From assembly GCA_965267435.1 (NCBI GenBank), contig OZ253960.1, positions 4,340,001 to 4,404,000 on the forward strand: DNA of 64,000 nucleotides. The letters are read 5' to 3'. Origin of the DNA: JAWPMT01 sp965267435 (GTDB lineage Bacteria > Bacteroidota > Bacteroidia > Cytophagales > Cyclobacteriaceae). Made by a program: the position numbers and the translations under genes. The notes below the pieces were generated by a model. It worked only from the letters and a program-made list of their open reading frames with translations, was not told the DNA's origin and did no database searches. Every line of letters begins with the position of its first letter. Position 1 is the stretch's first letter. Shown here in pieces: positions 27,101 to 35,822 of this stretch.

Positions 27101-28209
27101 TGGACGACTTACCTCAACCGCTAATTGCTCCCAGCATATTAGCCTCAGGCTTAAGCCCCCGGGGGACCTTGGTAGTACCGAGCATGTTCGGGGCGGCATT
27201 TGATTCCACGGAAATCTTCGTGAACGATTCGATCCTTGAAACCCTGAAGCCGACGCCGGCAGGTGAGGTGCTGTTGGAGTTCCCCGAATTTGGGCATGAT
27301 GGAACCGTCAATCTGAAGATGCGTGCGTATAAGGATGGCCAGTCGGTAAACACCCACGACGTCAGAGTTGAAACCTATGTTGTGAATGCTCCGGCCCCCT
27401 CTTTCAAAACTGACTTCAATGCTCTTGACAATTCAGCATTCTACGGCGATGGATTCAGGGTTGCAAGACCTACAGGATTTTCTGACGGCGCCCTCCACTC
27501 GGACCACCCGTACAGGGACCAAAACAACCATCTCTACTTTCTCAGGACGCCTGTAATCGTGCGTGAGGAAGAGTCGATCTTCAGTTACGAGGACATTGCT
27601 ATTGTCGAGCCTTCTGGCCCCGACGCAGTATTTGGCGACAACGATTTTTGGGATTACGTCATCGTAGAGGCAACTCGTGATGGCCTCCACTGGACGCCAC
27701 TCATGGACGGATATGATGCCAGCTTCGATGAAGAATGGGAATCAGCATTCAACTTCGATGAGGATCCAACGGACAGCATGTTCGTCACCCACCGTGTCAA
27801 CATAAAGGACAAGTTTGAGGTGGGGGATACGCTGCTCTTCCGATTTCGGTTGTTTGCAGATCAAAGCCTCAACGGCTACGGCTGGGTGGTGGACAATCTC
27901 GCAATACAATCGGAATTCACCCCCCTTAACACTGCAAGCAATCCCAGCCCCCCGGATTTCAAAGTGTTCCCTAACCCGATCGGCGACCGAGTTATCAGAG
28001 GGTACGTCTACAGCGCCAATACCAAATCAGTAGATTTTGAGTTACGCGACCTCACTGGAAGGTTGATGGAGACGGGTACACTGGAACTTCCTCAGTCAGG
28101 TGGCAACGACTTCGAAATAAACGTCGAACGTCACCTTCAACGAGGTGTTTATCTCCTTACTCTCGCCCTGAAATCGGGCTCGAGATCACTGCGAATTGTA
28201 TTCAAATGA
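24169..28209 (+). CDS. Secreted Asp-box beta-propeller protein with type IX sorting domain
   Basis: A 1,346-residue exported protein. A hydrophobic N-terminus (IAILIIAMSSTLGYVAVDWL) precedes a conserved entry to the propeller (RGPGNVGGRTRSIVVLPQDP, near 92). At least seven Asp-box (BNR/sortilin-type) motifs are visible: SLDAGESWTQL, SLNGGNTWTRV, SVDGGQTWSWG, TDNGGEQWTLL, STDNGLTFSDV, TQDLGDSWEDI and SLDNGASWALA. They form two propeller blocks separated by an insert of about 300 residues with VHVDHHHLQAID. Further beta domains follow, and the last ~80 residues are a type A T9SS sorting domain (FKVFPNPIGDRVIRGYV, LTGRLMETG, GVYLLTLALKSG). It is therefore exported by the type IX system; substrate or ligand unknown. 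Confidence 0.92.
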   Translation: MKRSIAILIIAMSSTLGYVAVDWLTTQKSSLRVARIEQQWLATNGHPSAYGDLHRAIREGNGSTYPMGYRTRELEKAKQTTTLRASQQELLDWVERGPGNVGGRTRSIVVLPQDPSQSTWLAGSVGGGIWKTTNRGATWVSKTDDFPSLAITTMALSEAAPNVIYAGTGESFVSMSGIGGSGIFKSLDAGESWTQLSSTLHEDFNSINRIIVSPDDPDLLLVCSERSRPFFNTDETSFILRSLNGGNTWTRVFQRSNAIQQLIANPEDFDIQYATVNSVGVYKSVDGGQTWSWGSKGLTTSGRVELAISPIDTDVVWASAEEGSPEQWWLPGLYVTDNGGEQWTLLQEEEGSSLGNNFDFLVQGWYNNSIMAHPFDVQSVYVGGVSMFKFSQTDDTLGLSALEKSFEWIENETSFSTLVSFQGETGTGLSFNEDLADSLKVSIEVRFGPGVSQMAHRFTVGGKGGGVLDSDYAYQDYVSVPFEVWDITSQPERQLMATFRDQQEDGEYTLIEANTEGDGSSQSREYITVNMLDYNDSLPSVDIAQSGGHLFNQHSLLWLALSPGLVWDPENLPEETVTIRVSEDRLIVYKSSKVIADGNEAFLSSTGGQHLNGNYVVHVDHHHLQAIDVSQEDGTFRILDANDGGIFYSGKNSDPGAAQGDWTSASNGYNTSQFYGADKHPSAFQFLGGLQDNDSRISSDGEVAGKSTAYTVWLEGDGFEAFWHSFDEDRFIVSSQWGGYARRINGQFEVATNGLPGLSPFLSRIGASKTRPDVLFCLSYDGVYRSQDFGGWWEPSTMDVGWAVHGALGEVEVSLADPDIVWAGSFLGDTAVFQVSTDNGLTFSDVEAYTMDMGLSSGMATHPNERHTAYLLFSGSGAPKVLRTQDLGDSWEDISGFEGNSSNRGFPDVAVYDLFVFPQEPDRIWAGTDIGLVESLDNGASWALADNGLPNVGIWEIKQAGTELVLATHGRGIWSVTMDDLPQPLIAPSILASGLSPRGTLVVPSMFGAAFDSTEIFVNDSILETLKPTPAGEVLLEFPEFGHDGTVNLKMRAYKDGQSVNTHDVRVETYVVNAPAPSFKTDFNALDNSAFYGDGFRVARPTGFSDGALHSDHPYRDQNNHLYFLRTPVIVREEESIFSYEDIAIVEPSGPDAVFGDNDFWDYVIVEATRDGLHWTPLMDGYDASFDEEWESAFNFDEDPTDSMFVTHRVNIKDKFEVGDTLLFRFRLFADQSLNGYGWVVDNLAIQSEFTPLNTASNPSPPDFKVFPNPIGDRVIRGYVYSANTKSVDFELRDLTGRLMETGTLELPQSGGNDFEINVERHLQRGVYLLTLALKSGSRSLRIVFK

Positions 28210-28483
28210 AGCGGGGTGGAGTGGATGGAAATGTTGGGCATTCTTTCCGGGCCAGGGATAGAAGCGGTATCCGGCCAAGGCCTCCAATTGTTGAATGATG
28301 AATGCTTGAATTTTGAATGGATCTCATAATTCCAAACGTTGGAGTGAAATCCATCAATGCGCGACAGGTAACGCGGCCGAGCATACAAGCGGATAGCCCG
28401 GTGCCGACAAGTCCACGTCCTACCGAAATCCCTCAACAACAACGCCATGGACGCAGTCGGCAGGCCCCCTCAAAATGCACCGG

Positions 28484-29788
28484 TTATGACCCGCAATATT
28501 CCATGATGCCTTCCTTGATCCGGGAAAAGATCTCTTCGCGCTCGGTCTCATCCTCCTCCAGCAAGGTGATGCGAAAACCCAGTAACTCGGACGAAAAGGC
28601 CGAAATAGGAACTACACAGACGTGTTTGGCAGCCAGCAGGTAGTACACGAAGCGCTTGTCGAGGGGCATATCTTCCTCGTCGAGCCATGTATCGAGCAGT
28701 TCCTGGGCCCGGGGATCATCGATAGCCATCGACTGGTTGGGCCGAAGGGCACCCTCCCGGAAAATAATGGTATTGTAGAAGGCGCCATTGGTCAGGTTGA
28801 AGGTGATGTAGGGAATGCCCCGTAGGTACTCCGTCAGGAACTGACTGCGAGATCCTACCCGTGCATTGTTCTCTGCGAGGAATTCAGGGTATCGGGGATC
28901 ACCAAAGATCCGTGGTATAGCGCGCTGTGGAAGCGTCGTAGAACTGACCTCCACCATCTTGGCATTGTCCAGGGTCTGGCAGAGTCGGTCAAACTCGGCG
29001 TCCTTGCCCCGGTTGTAGTACTCAGCCCAACCGCAGCGTCCACCAGGCCAGGGTATTTCTTTGGAGATGCCTTTGAGGCTGATGCCAGGCACGTCACCGA
29101 TCACCTCTGCCATGAGACAGGTTTGGGCATTGTTGTACACGATGTTCATGTAGATCTCATCGAAAATGAGGAAGAGGTCGAACTCCTCAGCTATCTCCAC
29201 GATGCGCTCGAGGATCTCGCGAGGGTAGACCATGCCGGTAGGATTGTCGGGATTGATGACGAGGATCCCGACGATGCTGGGATTGTACTTGACCTTCATG
29301 TACAGATCCTTGAGGTTGGGGAACCACTGATTCTCCGGGTCCAGCTGGTAGGTGATGGGGTGGGCATTGGCATGTGCCGCCTCAGAAGACGAATGTGTCG
29401 AATAGGCGGGCGATGGACCGATGACCCGTGCAGTGGGTAGCAGGTACTGGTACACCTTGGCGATGGCATCACCGAGGCCATTGAAGAAGGTGATATCCTG
29501 CGGCTGTAGCTGAGCACCCCCTATGCGATTGTTGCGCTCGACCAAAAACTCCCTGGTCTCCAGGAGGCCTTTGGAATGGCTGTAACTGTAGGTGTAATCC
29601 TCCTTTAGTAAGGAGATGATGATTTCTTTGATCCAGGCAGGGAGCTGTCGGTTCTTCTGAATAGGGTCTCCGATGTTTTCCCAATGGATCTGCTTGCCGA
29701 TGGCCTGCAACTGCTCGGCCTTCCGCACAATGCCGCGTATCTCGTAAGAAAGTTCGTCTGCACCCAGTCGCAATAATGCCTGCCTCAT
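28484..29788 (-). CDS. Class I/II PLP-dependent aminotransferase
   Basis: Fold-type I aminotransferase of 434 residues. Motifs: IHWENIGDPIQKNRQLPAW (substrate loop), the NPDNPTG block, LFLIFDEIYMNIVYN (Asp binding the PLP nitrogen and Tyr), and SKEIPWPGGRCGW with Schiff-base Lys243 and the phosphate-binding Arg. The protein is longer than AspC-type enzymes and has a distinctive C-terminus with LDEEDMPLDKRFVYYLLAAK. It resembles the alanine/valine-type or unassigned aminotransferases conserved across Bacteroidota; the amino donor is not predictable. It is divergent from purH and preceded by TATTTTCG (29825-29818, minus), a near match to the -7 box. Confidence 0.92.
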   Translation of the reverse strand: MRQALLRLGADELSYEIRGIVRKAEQLQAIGKQIHWENIGDPIQKNRQLPAWIKEIIISLLKEDYTYSYSHSKGLLETREFLVERNNRIGGAQLQPQDITFFNGLGDAIAKVYQYLLPTARVIGPSPAYSTHSSSEAAHANAHPITYQLDPENQWFPNLKDLYMKVKYNPSIVGILVINPDNPTGMVYPREILERIVEIAEEFDLFLIFDEIYMNIVYNNAQTCLMAEVIGDVPGISLKGISKEIPWPGGRCGWAEYYNRGKDAEFDRLCQTLDNAKMVEVSSTTLPQRAIPRIFGDPRYPEFLAENNARVGSRSQFLTEYLRGIPYITFNLTNGAFYNTIIFREGALRPNQSMAIDDPRAQELLDTWLDEEDMPLDKRFVYYLLAAKHVCVVPISAFSSELLGFRITLLEEDETEREEIFSRIKEGIMEYCGS

Positions 29789-29963
29789 CTTGACATCGTC
29801 TTTTTGAAATAAAAGTGCGAAAATACACTACCGCCCTGAGTAACTCCATGACGTTCAGCAGCTATTGGACGAAATAGTAGGATCACGCAAAAGAAAATCG
29901 ATCCCGGAAGTGCATTATTCCTTCTTAATTGGGTGTCATCAATCGTGGAAATGATAGAAGTAG

Positions 29964-29971
29964 TAGCTTTG
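29964..29971 (+). promoter_or_regulatory. Candidate -7 box for purH
   Basis: TAGCTTTG matches TAnnTTTG exactly and ends 18 bases before the purH ATG. I found no -33 element at the expected distance. The purH reading frame is open back through this box, which argues for starting translation at the ATG at 29990 rather than further upstream. Confidence 0.4.
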
Positions 29972-29989
29972 CAGCCTTTAACGAAAAAC

Positions 29990-31513
29990 ATGGCTTCTAA
30001 AAGGATCTCTTCTGCCCTCATTTCTGTCTATCACAAGGACAATCTGGAACCTATCATCCGTCAGTTGCACGCACTGGATGTCAAGCTTTACTCTACTGGT
30101 GGCACCCAGAAATTCATCGCGGAACTAGGTGTACCAGTAACAGCCGTGGAAGACGTGACAGATTACCCCAGTATTTTCGGAGGAAGGGTGAAAACGCTCC
30201 ACCCAAAAGTGTTTGGGGGTATCCTGCATCGCCGCGAGACGGACACTGACCTGCAGGAAGTTGCAGAATTTGAGATCCCGCCAATTGATCTGGTGGTGGT
30301 AGACCTTTATCCCTTTGAGGCGACCGTGGCAAGCGGCGCAAGTCATGAAGACATCATAGAAAAAATCGACATCGGGGGCATCTCCCTGATCCGCGCTGCG
30401 GCGAAGAACTACAAGGATGTGGTAATCATCCCCTCGATGGAAAACTACGACGACCTCCTCGCCATCCTTTCCGAGAAAAACGGAGAGACGACGATCGAGG
30501 ACAGACAGCTACTGGCGGCGAGGGCTTTTGATATCTCTTCTCACTATGACACCGCGATCTTCAACTATATGAATGGCGACAATACCATCACTTCGCTGAA
30601 GGTCAGTAGCCGTTCGTCGAAGACGCTTCGGTATGGAGAAAATCCGCATCAGAAGGGGGAGTTCCACGGGGACCTGGGAGAGTTTTTTGAACAACTACAC
30701 GGCAAGGAGCTGTCTTACAATAACCTCATCGACATCGAAGCGGCGGTTCAGCTGATCGCCGAATTTGATGAAACAACCTTCGCCATCCTCAAGCACAACA
30801 ATGCCTGCGGCATTGCCGGTGGATCGTCTGTGCTCGAGGCCTATAAGAAAGCATTTGCGGCAGATACCGTGTCGGCCTTTGGAGGTATCCTCGTCTGCAA
30901 TCGGGCGATCGACAAGGAAGCTGCTGAAGAAATACACTCTTTGTTTTTCGAGGTGTTGATAGCACCTTCGATCGATGAGGACGCTCTGCCTGTACTGAAG
31001 CAGAAAAAGAACAGGATCCTGTTGATCCAAAAACAGCCGTGGAAGCCGGGCTCTCAGATCAAAACGTTGCTGAACGGTGTCATTCGGCAGGACCACGACT
31101 GGAAGACGGACAGTAATGAAGATCTGAAAGTAGTGACAGAGGTGCAGCCTTCGGATTCGGAACTGAAGGATCTCATTTTTGCGTCCAAGGTTTGCAAGCA
31201 AACAAAGTCCAATGCGATCGTCCTCGTGAAGGATGAGCAGCTGCTTGCCAGTGGCGTAGGACAGACCTCACGTGTGGATGCCCTGGAGCAGGCAATTGCC
31301 AAAGCCAATCGGTTCGGATTTTCGCTGGAAGGAGCTGTTATGGCATCTGACGCTTTCTTCCCGTTCCCCGATTGTGTGGAGATCGCTGGCAACGCCGGCA
31401 TCACGTCGGTGATTCAACCTGGGGGTTCTATCAAGGATCAATTGAGCATTGATTATTGCAATGAACATAAATTGTCAATGGTCATGACCGGATTTAGGCA
31501 TTTTAAGCATTAA
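29990..31513 (+). CDS. purH: Bifunctional AICAR formyltransferase/IMP cyclohydrolase PurH
   Basis: Carries out the last two steps of de novo IMP synthesis. The 507-residue product from the ATG at 29990 (MASKRISSALISVYHK) matches the family length; the frame is open for 19 more codons upstream. The N-terminal MGS-like cyclohydrolase domain covers about 1-150 (YSTGGTQKFI, FGGRVKTLHPKVFGGIL). The C-terminal AICAR transformylase domain includes LRYGENPHQKGEF, FAILKHNNACGIA with the catalytic Lys-His pair, FGGILVCNRAID, ASDAFFPFPDCVEIA and IQPGGSIKDQ. It may draw one-carbon units from the folate pool that PurU (5.8 kb) regulates. It is monocistronic by position. Confidence 0.98.
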   Translation: MASKRISSALISVYHKDNLEPIIRQLHALDVKLYSTGGTQKFIAELGVPVTAVEDVTDYPSIFGGRVKTLHPKVFGGILHRRETDTDLQEVAEFEIPPIDLVVVDLYPFEATVASGASHEDIIEKIDIGGISLIRAAAKNYKDVVIIPSMENYDDLLAILSEKNGETTIEDRQLLAARAFDISSHYDTAIFNYMNGDNTITSLKVSSRSSKTLRYGENPHQKGEFHGDLGEFFEQLHGKELSYNNLIDIEAAVQLIAEFDETTFAILKHNNACGIAGGSSVLEAYKKAFAADTVSAFGGILVCNRAIDKEAAEEIHSLFFEVLIAPSIDEDALPVLKQKKNRILLIQKQPWKPGSQIKTLLNGVIRQDHDWKTDSNEDLKVVTEVQPSDSELKDLIFASKVCKQTKSNAIVLVKDEQLLASGVGQTSRVDALEQAIAKANRFGFSLEGAVMASDAFFPFPDCVEIAGNAGITSVIQPGGSIKDQLSIDYCNEHKLSMVMTGFRHFKH

Positions 31514-31642
31514 TACCTCATATTTGCGGTCAGAAAATCACGAAAGTGATGACACCTAAGCCGACGACAAATAGCTTTTTACCAGCATCTGCACGCGACC
31601 TCAATAAAGAATCGCAAGAAGCTGATATAAAAAACAAATTAG

Positions 31643-31650
31643 TATCTTCG
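31643..31650 (+). promoter_or_regulatory. Candidate -7 box for mreB operon
   Basis: TATCTTCG matches TAnnTTTG at seven of eight positions, 25 bases before the mreB ATG. No convincing -33 element is visible. The 162-base gap after purH also has a short perfect hairpin with a GAAA loop (ATCAC/GTGAT, 31537-31550) but no T-tract. Confidence 0.35.
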
Positions 31651-31675
31651 ATTTTCGAAATTTGACCTCAACCCT

Positions 31676-32704
31676 ATGGGCCTTTTTGATTTCTTCTCTA
31701 ACGACATTGCCATTGATTTGGGTACTGCCAACACGCTCATTATCAGCAAGGATAAGGTGGTGGTAGACGAGCCCTCAATCATCGCGATTGACAAAAACAC
31801 CAACAAGGTGCTGGCCATCGGCAGAGAAGCGATGCAAATGCACGAAAAGACGCATGAAAACATCAAAACCATCCGCCCTTTGAAGGATGGTGTGATCGCC
31901 GATTTCCACGCCGCAGAGCACATGATCCGAGGGTTGATCAAGATGATCGACGGCAACAACAAGCGCATCATCCCCGCCAGCCATCGAATGGTTATTTGCA
32001 TTCCTTCAGGTATAACGGAAGTGGAGAAGCGGGCAGTACGGGATTCCGCAGAGCACGCCGGCGCTAAAGAGGTGTACATGATACATGAGCCGATCGCCGC
32101 GGCAATCGGTATTGGCATCAACATCGATCAGCCGATCGGATCGATGGTTGTAGACATCGGAGGGGGTACTACAGAGATCGCCGTGATCGCCCTGTCGGGC
32201 ATCGTCTGCGACCAGTCCATCCGCGTCGCCGGAGACTCCTTCAACAAAGACATTCTCGACTACATGCGACGACAGCACAACCTGCTGATCGGTGAGCGAA
32301 CTGCTGAGCGTGTGAAAATCGAAGTGGGCTCTGCCCTGACTGAGCTTGACGAAAGTCCGGAAGACTATGAAATCCGCGGTCGCGACTTGATGACGGGAAT
32401 TCCCAAGGTGATCAAGATCTCCTATTCTGAAATCGCCTTCGCGATTGACAAGTCTGTGTCGAAAATCGAGGAAGCGGTGCTGAAGGCCTTGGAGATTTCT
32501 CCTCCTGAACTTTCTGCTGATATTTATGACAACGGGATCTACCTCACTGGTGGGGGTGCATTATTACGAGGTCTCGACAAGCGTTTGTCGCTAAAGACAA
32601 AACTACCGATCCACATCGCCGAGGATCCATTAAGAGCCGTGGTGCGTGGCACCGGACTTGCACTCAAGAATATCCCAAGCTACAAAGCAGTGTTGATGAC
32701 GTAG
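31676..32704 (+). CDS. mreB: Rod shape-determining protein MreB
   Basis: Bacterial actin that organises the elongation machinery under the inner membrane. It is 342 residues, the normal length. Visible features: an N-terminal amphipathic, membrane-binding start (MGLFDFFSND); phosphate 1 loop AIDLGTANTLI; phosphate 2 region MVVDIGGGTTEIAVI; and adenosine motif GIYLTGGGALLRGLD. mreC begins immediately after the stop TAG, starting the operon mreB-mreC-mreD-mrdA-rodA, whose gene order is standard in Bacteroidota. Confidence 0.98.
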   Translation: MGLFDFFSNDIAIDLGTANTLIISKDKVVVDEPSIIAIDKNTNKVLAIGREAMQMHEKTHENIKTIRPLKDGVIADFHAAEHMIRGLIKMIDGNNKRIIPASHRMVICIPSGITEVEKRAVRDSAEHAGAKEVYMIHEPIAAAIGIGINIDQPIGSMVVDIGGGTTEIAVIALSGIVCDQSIRVAGDSFNKDILDYMRRQHNLLIGERTAERVKIEVGSALTELDESPEDYEIRGRDLMTGIPKVIKISYSEIAFAIDKSVSKIEEAVLKALEISPPELSADIYDNGIYLTGGGALLRGLDKRLSLKTKLPIHIAEDPLRAVVRGTGLALKNIPSYKAVLMT

Positions 32705-33529
32705 ATGCGGAAGCTAATAGATTTTCTCTACAAGCACCGAATTACAGGCTTATTCTTGTTTCTTCAGATCGCCGCACTGTGGATGATCTTCTCGAATAAC
32801 CGCTTTTACAACGCCGCCTTCTTCAACTCGTCCAACGCGGTAAGTGGCGCGATCAGCCTCTTCAGCGAGAATACCGTGAGCTACTTCGAATTGCGCGAGG
32901 AGAATCAGCGCCTGGCAGAAGAAAACGCCCACCTGCGAAAACTTCTCTCCGAGTCTGTGAATGATTATCTCACTCACACAGAAATAGATACCATAGACAA
33001 CAGCTTTGAGATCATCACTGGCAAAGTTGTTAGTAAGAGCTATCGGCGTAGTCGCAACTTCCTAACACTTGCTGTAGGAAGAAATGATGGCGTTGAAGCG
33101 GGAATGGCCGTCGTATCAGGCAGAGGAATAGTCGGCAGAGTACGGGCGGCATCCAATCACTTCTCGACGGTGACAACGGTGCTGAACCCTACGATCATGA
33201 TCAGCGGCCAAATCAAGTCATCCAATACCCTGTGCACGACCCAGTGGGATAGAAGGGACTATCGCCGTGTGACCATCAATTACGTACCCCGACACATTGC
33301 CCTCACCAAAGGTGACACCGTGGTCACGTCAGGATACAATGCCGTATTCCCTCCCAATGTGATGATCGGTGTGATCGACTCGGTATACCTCGCGGATGAG
33401 GAGCCCTTTTACTGGGCACGAGCGACTTTGACAGAAGATATGGCGACTCTGGACTACGCGTATGTCGTCCGTCAGGAGTTGGAGCCGGAAATAGATAGTC
33501 TACAAACAGCCATTTTCGAGGAGCTATGA
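32705..33529 (+). CDS. mreC: Rod shape-determining protein MreC
   Basis: Periplasmic scaffold linking MreB filaments to PBP2/RodA. The 274-residue product has an N-terminal membrane anchor (GLFLFLQIAALWMIFS, about 14-29), a coiled coil (YFELREENQRLAEENAHLRK, about 60-80) and two beta-barrel subdomains in the C-terminal part (GKVVSKSYRRSRNFLTLAVG, GMAVVSGRGIVGRV, GDTVVTSGYNAVFPPNV). The ATG abuts the mreB stop with no gap, and the end overlaps mreD by four bases. Confidence 0.96.
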   Translation: MRKLIDFLYKHRITGLFLFLQIAALWMIFSNNRFYNAAFFNSSNAVSGAISLFSENTVSYFELREENQRLAEENAHLRKLLSESVNDYLTHTEIDTIDNSFEIITGKVVSKSYRRSRNFLTLAVGRNDGVEAGMAVVSGRGIVGRVRAASNHFSTVTTVLNPTIMISGQIKSSNTLCTTQWDRRDYRRVTINYVPRHIALTKGDTVVTSGYNAVFPPNVMIGVIDSVYLADEEPFYWARATLTEDMATLDYAYVVRQELEPEIDSLQTAIFEEL

Positions 33530-34038
33530 GACAGGATATCATCCGGCAAATATTCTACTTCATCATTTACGTCTTATTGCAGTTGCCTGTCATCTATCGA
33601 CTGGTCCTTTTTGACTCGGCATTCGGCTTCTTCTATGTAGGGTACATCTTGTTTCTCCCGCGACTGCAAAGCAAGGTGACGACATTGCTCCTCGCATTCT
33701 TTAGTGGGCTACTGGTCGATGTATTTTCCAACACGCTTGGGATCCATGCCCTGGCATCGACACTTATCGCTTACGTGCGGCTACCATGGCTGGTGTTTAC
33801 CCGTGGCGTGGACGACGATGACGCGCCCATCAGCGTTTTTGCCCTGGGATTGCGTGGTTTGTTGCTTTATGTTGTGCCACTTATATTTTTGCATCATAGT
33901 GTCATTTTTTTGGTCGAACATGGTTCGTTCTCCCTGTTTGGGATGACGCTTAGACGAATTTTCTTAAGTACAATTTTCACTTCGGCCATACTTGTCACTA
34001 CCAATTACTTATTGGCGACGAAGCGGAGGAGGTTATGA
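33526..34038 (+). CDS. mreD: Rod shape-determining membrane protein MreD
   Basis: Integral membrane protein of the elongasome, 170 residues with about five hydrophobic segments (IFYFIIYVLLQLPVIYRLV, TLLLAFFSGLLVDVFSNTLG, LLLYVVPLIFLHHSVIFLV, TIFTSAILVTTNYLLA). The family is poorly conserved, so the call rests on GLLVDVFSNTLG-like spacing, membrane topology and position between mreC and mrdA. It overlaps both neighbours by four bases. Confidence 0.9.
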   Translation: MRQDIIRQIFYFIIYVLLQLPVIYRLVLFDSAFGFFYVGYILFLPRLQSKVTTLLLAFFSGLLVDVFSNTLGIHALASTLIAYVRLPWLVFTRGVDDDDAPISVFALGLRGLLLYVVPLIFLHHSVIFLVEHGSFSLFGMTLRRIFLSTIFTSAILVTTNYLLATKRRRL

Positions 34039-35822
34039 ACGAGAGATCGATCATTATTCGTGCGGCGATAGTGCTCACCACATTTATCCTGATAGTCAGG
34101 CTTTTTGCTATCCAGGTGGTGACGGACGATTACAAACTGGCTGCGGAGAACAATTTCCGAAGAGAGATCATTGCGCACCCTTATCGGGGGTTGATGCACG
34201 ACAGGTACGGCTCGCTGATCGCCCACAATGATCCGATCTACAACCTGATGGTCATCCCCCGAGAGGTGGAGCTGGCCGATTCGAGCATCGTGATCGAAGC
34301 CCTCTCTCTGGAAAGTGGGGAGTATACCAGCAGATACCAGAAGGCACGAAGTTTCTCCAGATCCAAACCCTCCACCTTTGAGAGCCAAATACCGCCGGTT
34401 TTGTTCGCCGAGATACAGGATGAACTGAGCAGACTGAAGGGCTACTACTTCGAGGCGCGTACGTATCGCGCCTACAATCATGACAGCTTCGGGAACGCGC
34501 TCGGATATGTCGGTGAGATCAGCGGAACTACTTTGCGCCGGGACTCGACCAACTACTACCGACAGGGAGACTACGTCGGTATCAGCGGTATTGAACAAAG
34601 CTACGAACCGGTGTTGCGCGGAACGCGCGGTGTCAGTATCAAGATGGTCAATGCGCAAGGTATCGTGGAAGGGGACTTCCGCGATGGTGAGTATGACACG
34701 CTGCCTATCCCCGGAAAGGACTTGTACCTCACACTCGACCTGGGGCTACAAGAATATGCGGAGTACCTGATGAGAGGCAAGGTCGGTAGTGTTGTGGCCC
34801 TGGAGCCCCATACGGGCGAAGTCCTGGTTTTCCTTTCTTCCCCCAGCTATGACCCTTCCTTGCTTACCGGGCGAGATTTCTCAAGCAACTTTCTCCAACT
34901 ACAGCAAGATTCTCTCAAGCCGCTATTCAACCGCCCCATGCAGGCGAAGTATCCACCGGGCTCCATGTTCAAGACCGTGCAAGCCCTGATCGCTATGCAG
35001 GAAGGCGTCCTCTATCCCAACGAGATGATTTACTCCGACCTCACGCTCATTGGTGATCTGGCACCTGCCGGTTACTATGACGTCGTGAAGGCCATCAGGA
35101 TGTCGTCCAACAACTACTTCTACAAGGTCTTTCGCCGTGTTATCCAGCAAGGTGAAAACCCAAATGCCTACCTCGATAGCCGGATCGGATTGGAAAAATG
35201 GAAGAACTACGTCAATCAGTTTGGCCTTGGTGTCAAGCTCGGTATCGATCTGCCCAATGAGAACAGCGGGAATATTCCCACAGTCGCCTACTATGATCGC
35301 GTCTATGGAACGAATAGATGGCAATTTTCAAACATCTACTCTCTCAGTATCGGTCAAGGCGAAGTAGAAGTGACACCGCTGCAAATGGCAAACCTCGGTG
35401 CCATCATGGCCAATCGTGGTTTTTACCGCACACCTCATCTGATCAGACAGATAGGGTCGGATTCGCTAGTTACGGCGGAAGAGCACGTTCTGCCCATCGA
35501 TACGGCCCATTTCAGGGTAGTGATCGATGGAATGGAGCAAGTTGTAATGGCGGGTTCTGGCCGCCGGGGATTTATGCGAGACATCGCTATTTGTGGCAAG
35601 ACGAGCACCGTGCAAAATCCCCCTTATCCTGACCACTCGGGATTTATGGGTTTCGCACCTAAGGATGCGCCGCAGATATCCATCGCAGTGTATGTGGAGA
35701 ATGCTGGCCAGGGAGGCCGTGCCGCGGTGTCAGTGGCTAGCCTATTGATCGAGAAGTATATAAGGGGAGAGGTCACGAGGCCGTGGCTGGAGGATTACGT
35801 GCTTAAAGGTGAGTTCTTCTAA
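34035..35822 (+). CDS. mrdA: Penicillin-binding protein 2 (elongation transpeptidase)
   Basis: Class B transpeptidase that cross-links peptidoglycan during elongation with RodA. It is 595 residues: one N-terminal membrane helix (AAIVLTTFILIVRLFAIQVV), a pedestal/dimerisation domain with RGLMHDRYGSLIAHN, and a C-terminal transpeptidase domain. Active-site motifs: S310-M-F-K313 (PPGSMFKTVQ) and S357-S-N359 (MSSNNYFY). The third box is K522-T-S-T (GKTSTVQNP), where the family normally has K-[ST]-G-[ST]; Ser replaces Gly. Everything else looks intact. It overlaps mreD by four bases and rodA by one. Confidence 0.97.
   Translation: MNERSIIIRAAIVLTTFILIVRLFAIQVVTDDYKLAAENNFRREIIAHPYRGLMHDRYGSLIAHNDPIYNLMVIPREVELADSSIVIEALSLESGEYTSRYQKARSFSRSKPSTFESQIPPVLFAEIQDELSRLKGYYFEARTYRAYNHDSFGNALGYVGEISGTTLRRDSTNYYRQGDYVGISGIEQSYEPVLRGTRGVSIKMVNAQGIVEGDFRDGEYDTLPIPGKDLYLTLDLGLQEYAEYLMRGKVGSVVALEPHTGEVLVFLSSPSYDPSLLTGRDFSSNFLQLQQDSLKPLFNRPMQAKYPPGSMFKTVQALIAMQEGVLYPNEMIYSDLTLIGDLAPAGYYDVVKAIRMSSNNYFYKVFRRVIQQGENPNAYLDSRIGLEKWKNYVNQFGLGVKLGIDLPNENSGNIPTVAYYDRVYGTNRWQFSNIYSLSIGQGEVEVTPLQMANLGAIMANRGFYRTPHLIRQIGSDSLVTAEEHVLPIDTAHFRVVIDGMEQVVMAGSGRRGFMRDIAICGKTSTVQNPPYPDHSGFMGFAPKDAPQISIAVYVENAGQGGRAAVSVASLLIEKYIRGEVTRPWLEDYVLKGEFF

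Noticed and set aside
31537..31550. Terminator after purH
   Set aside because: The ATCAC/GTGAT hairpin with GAAA loop is only five pairs and lacks a T-tract.
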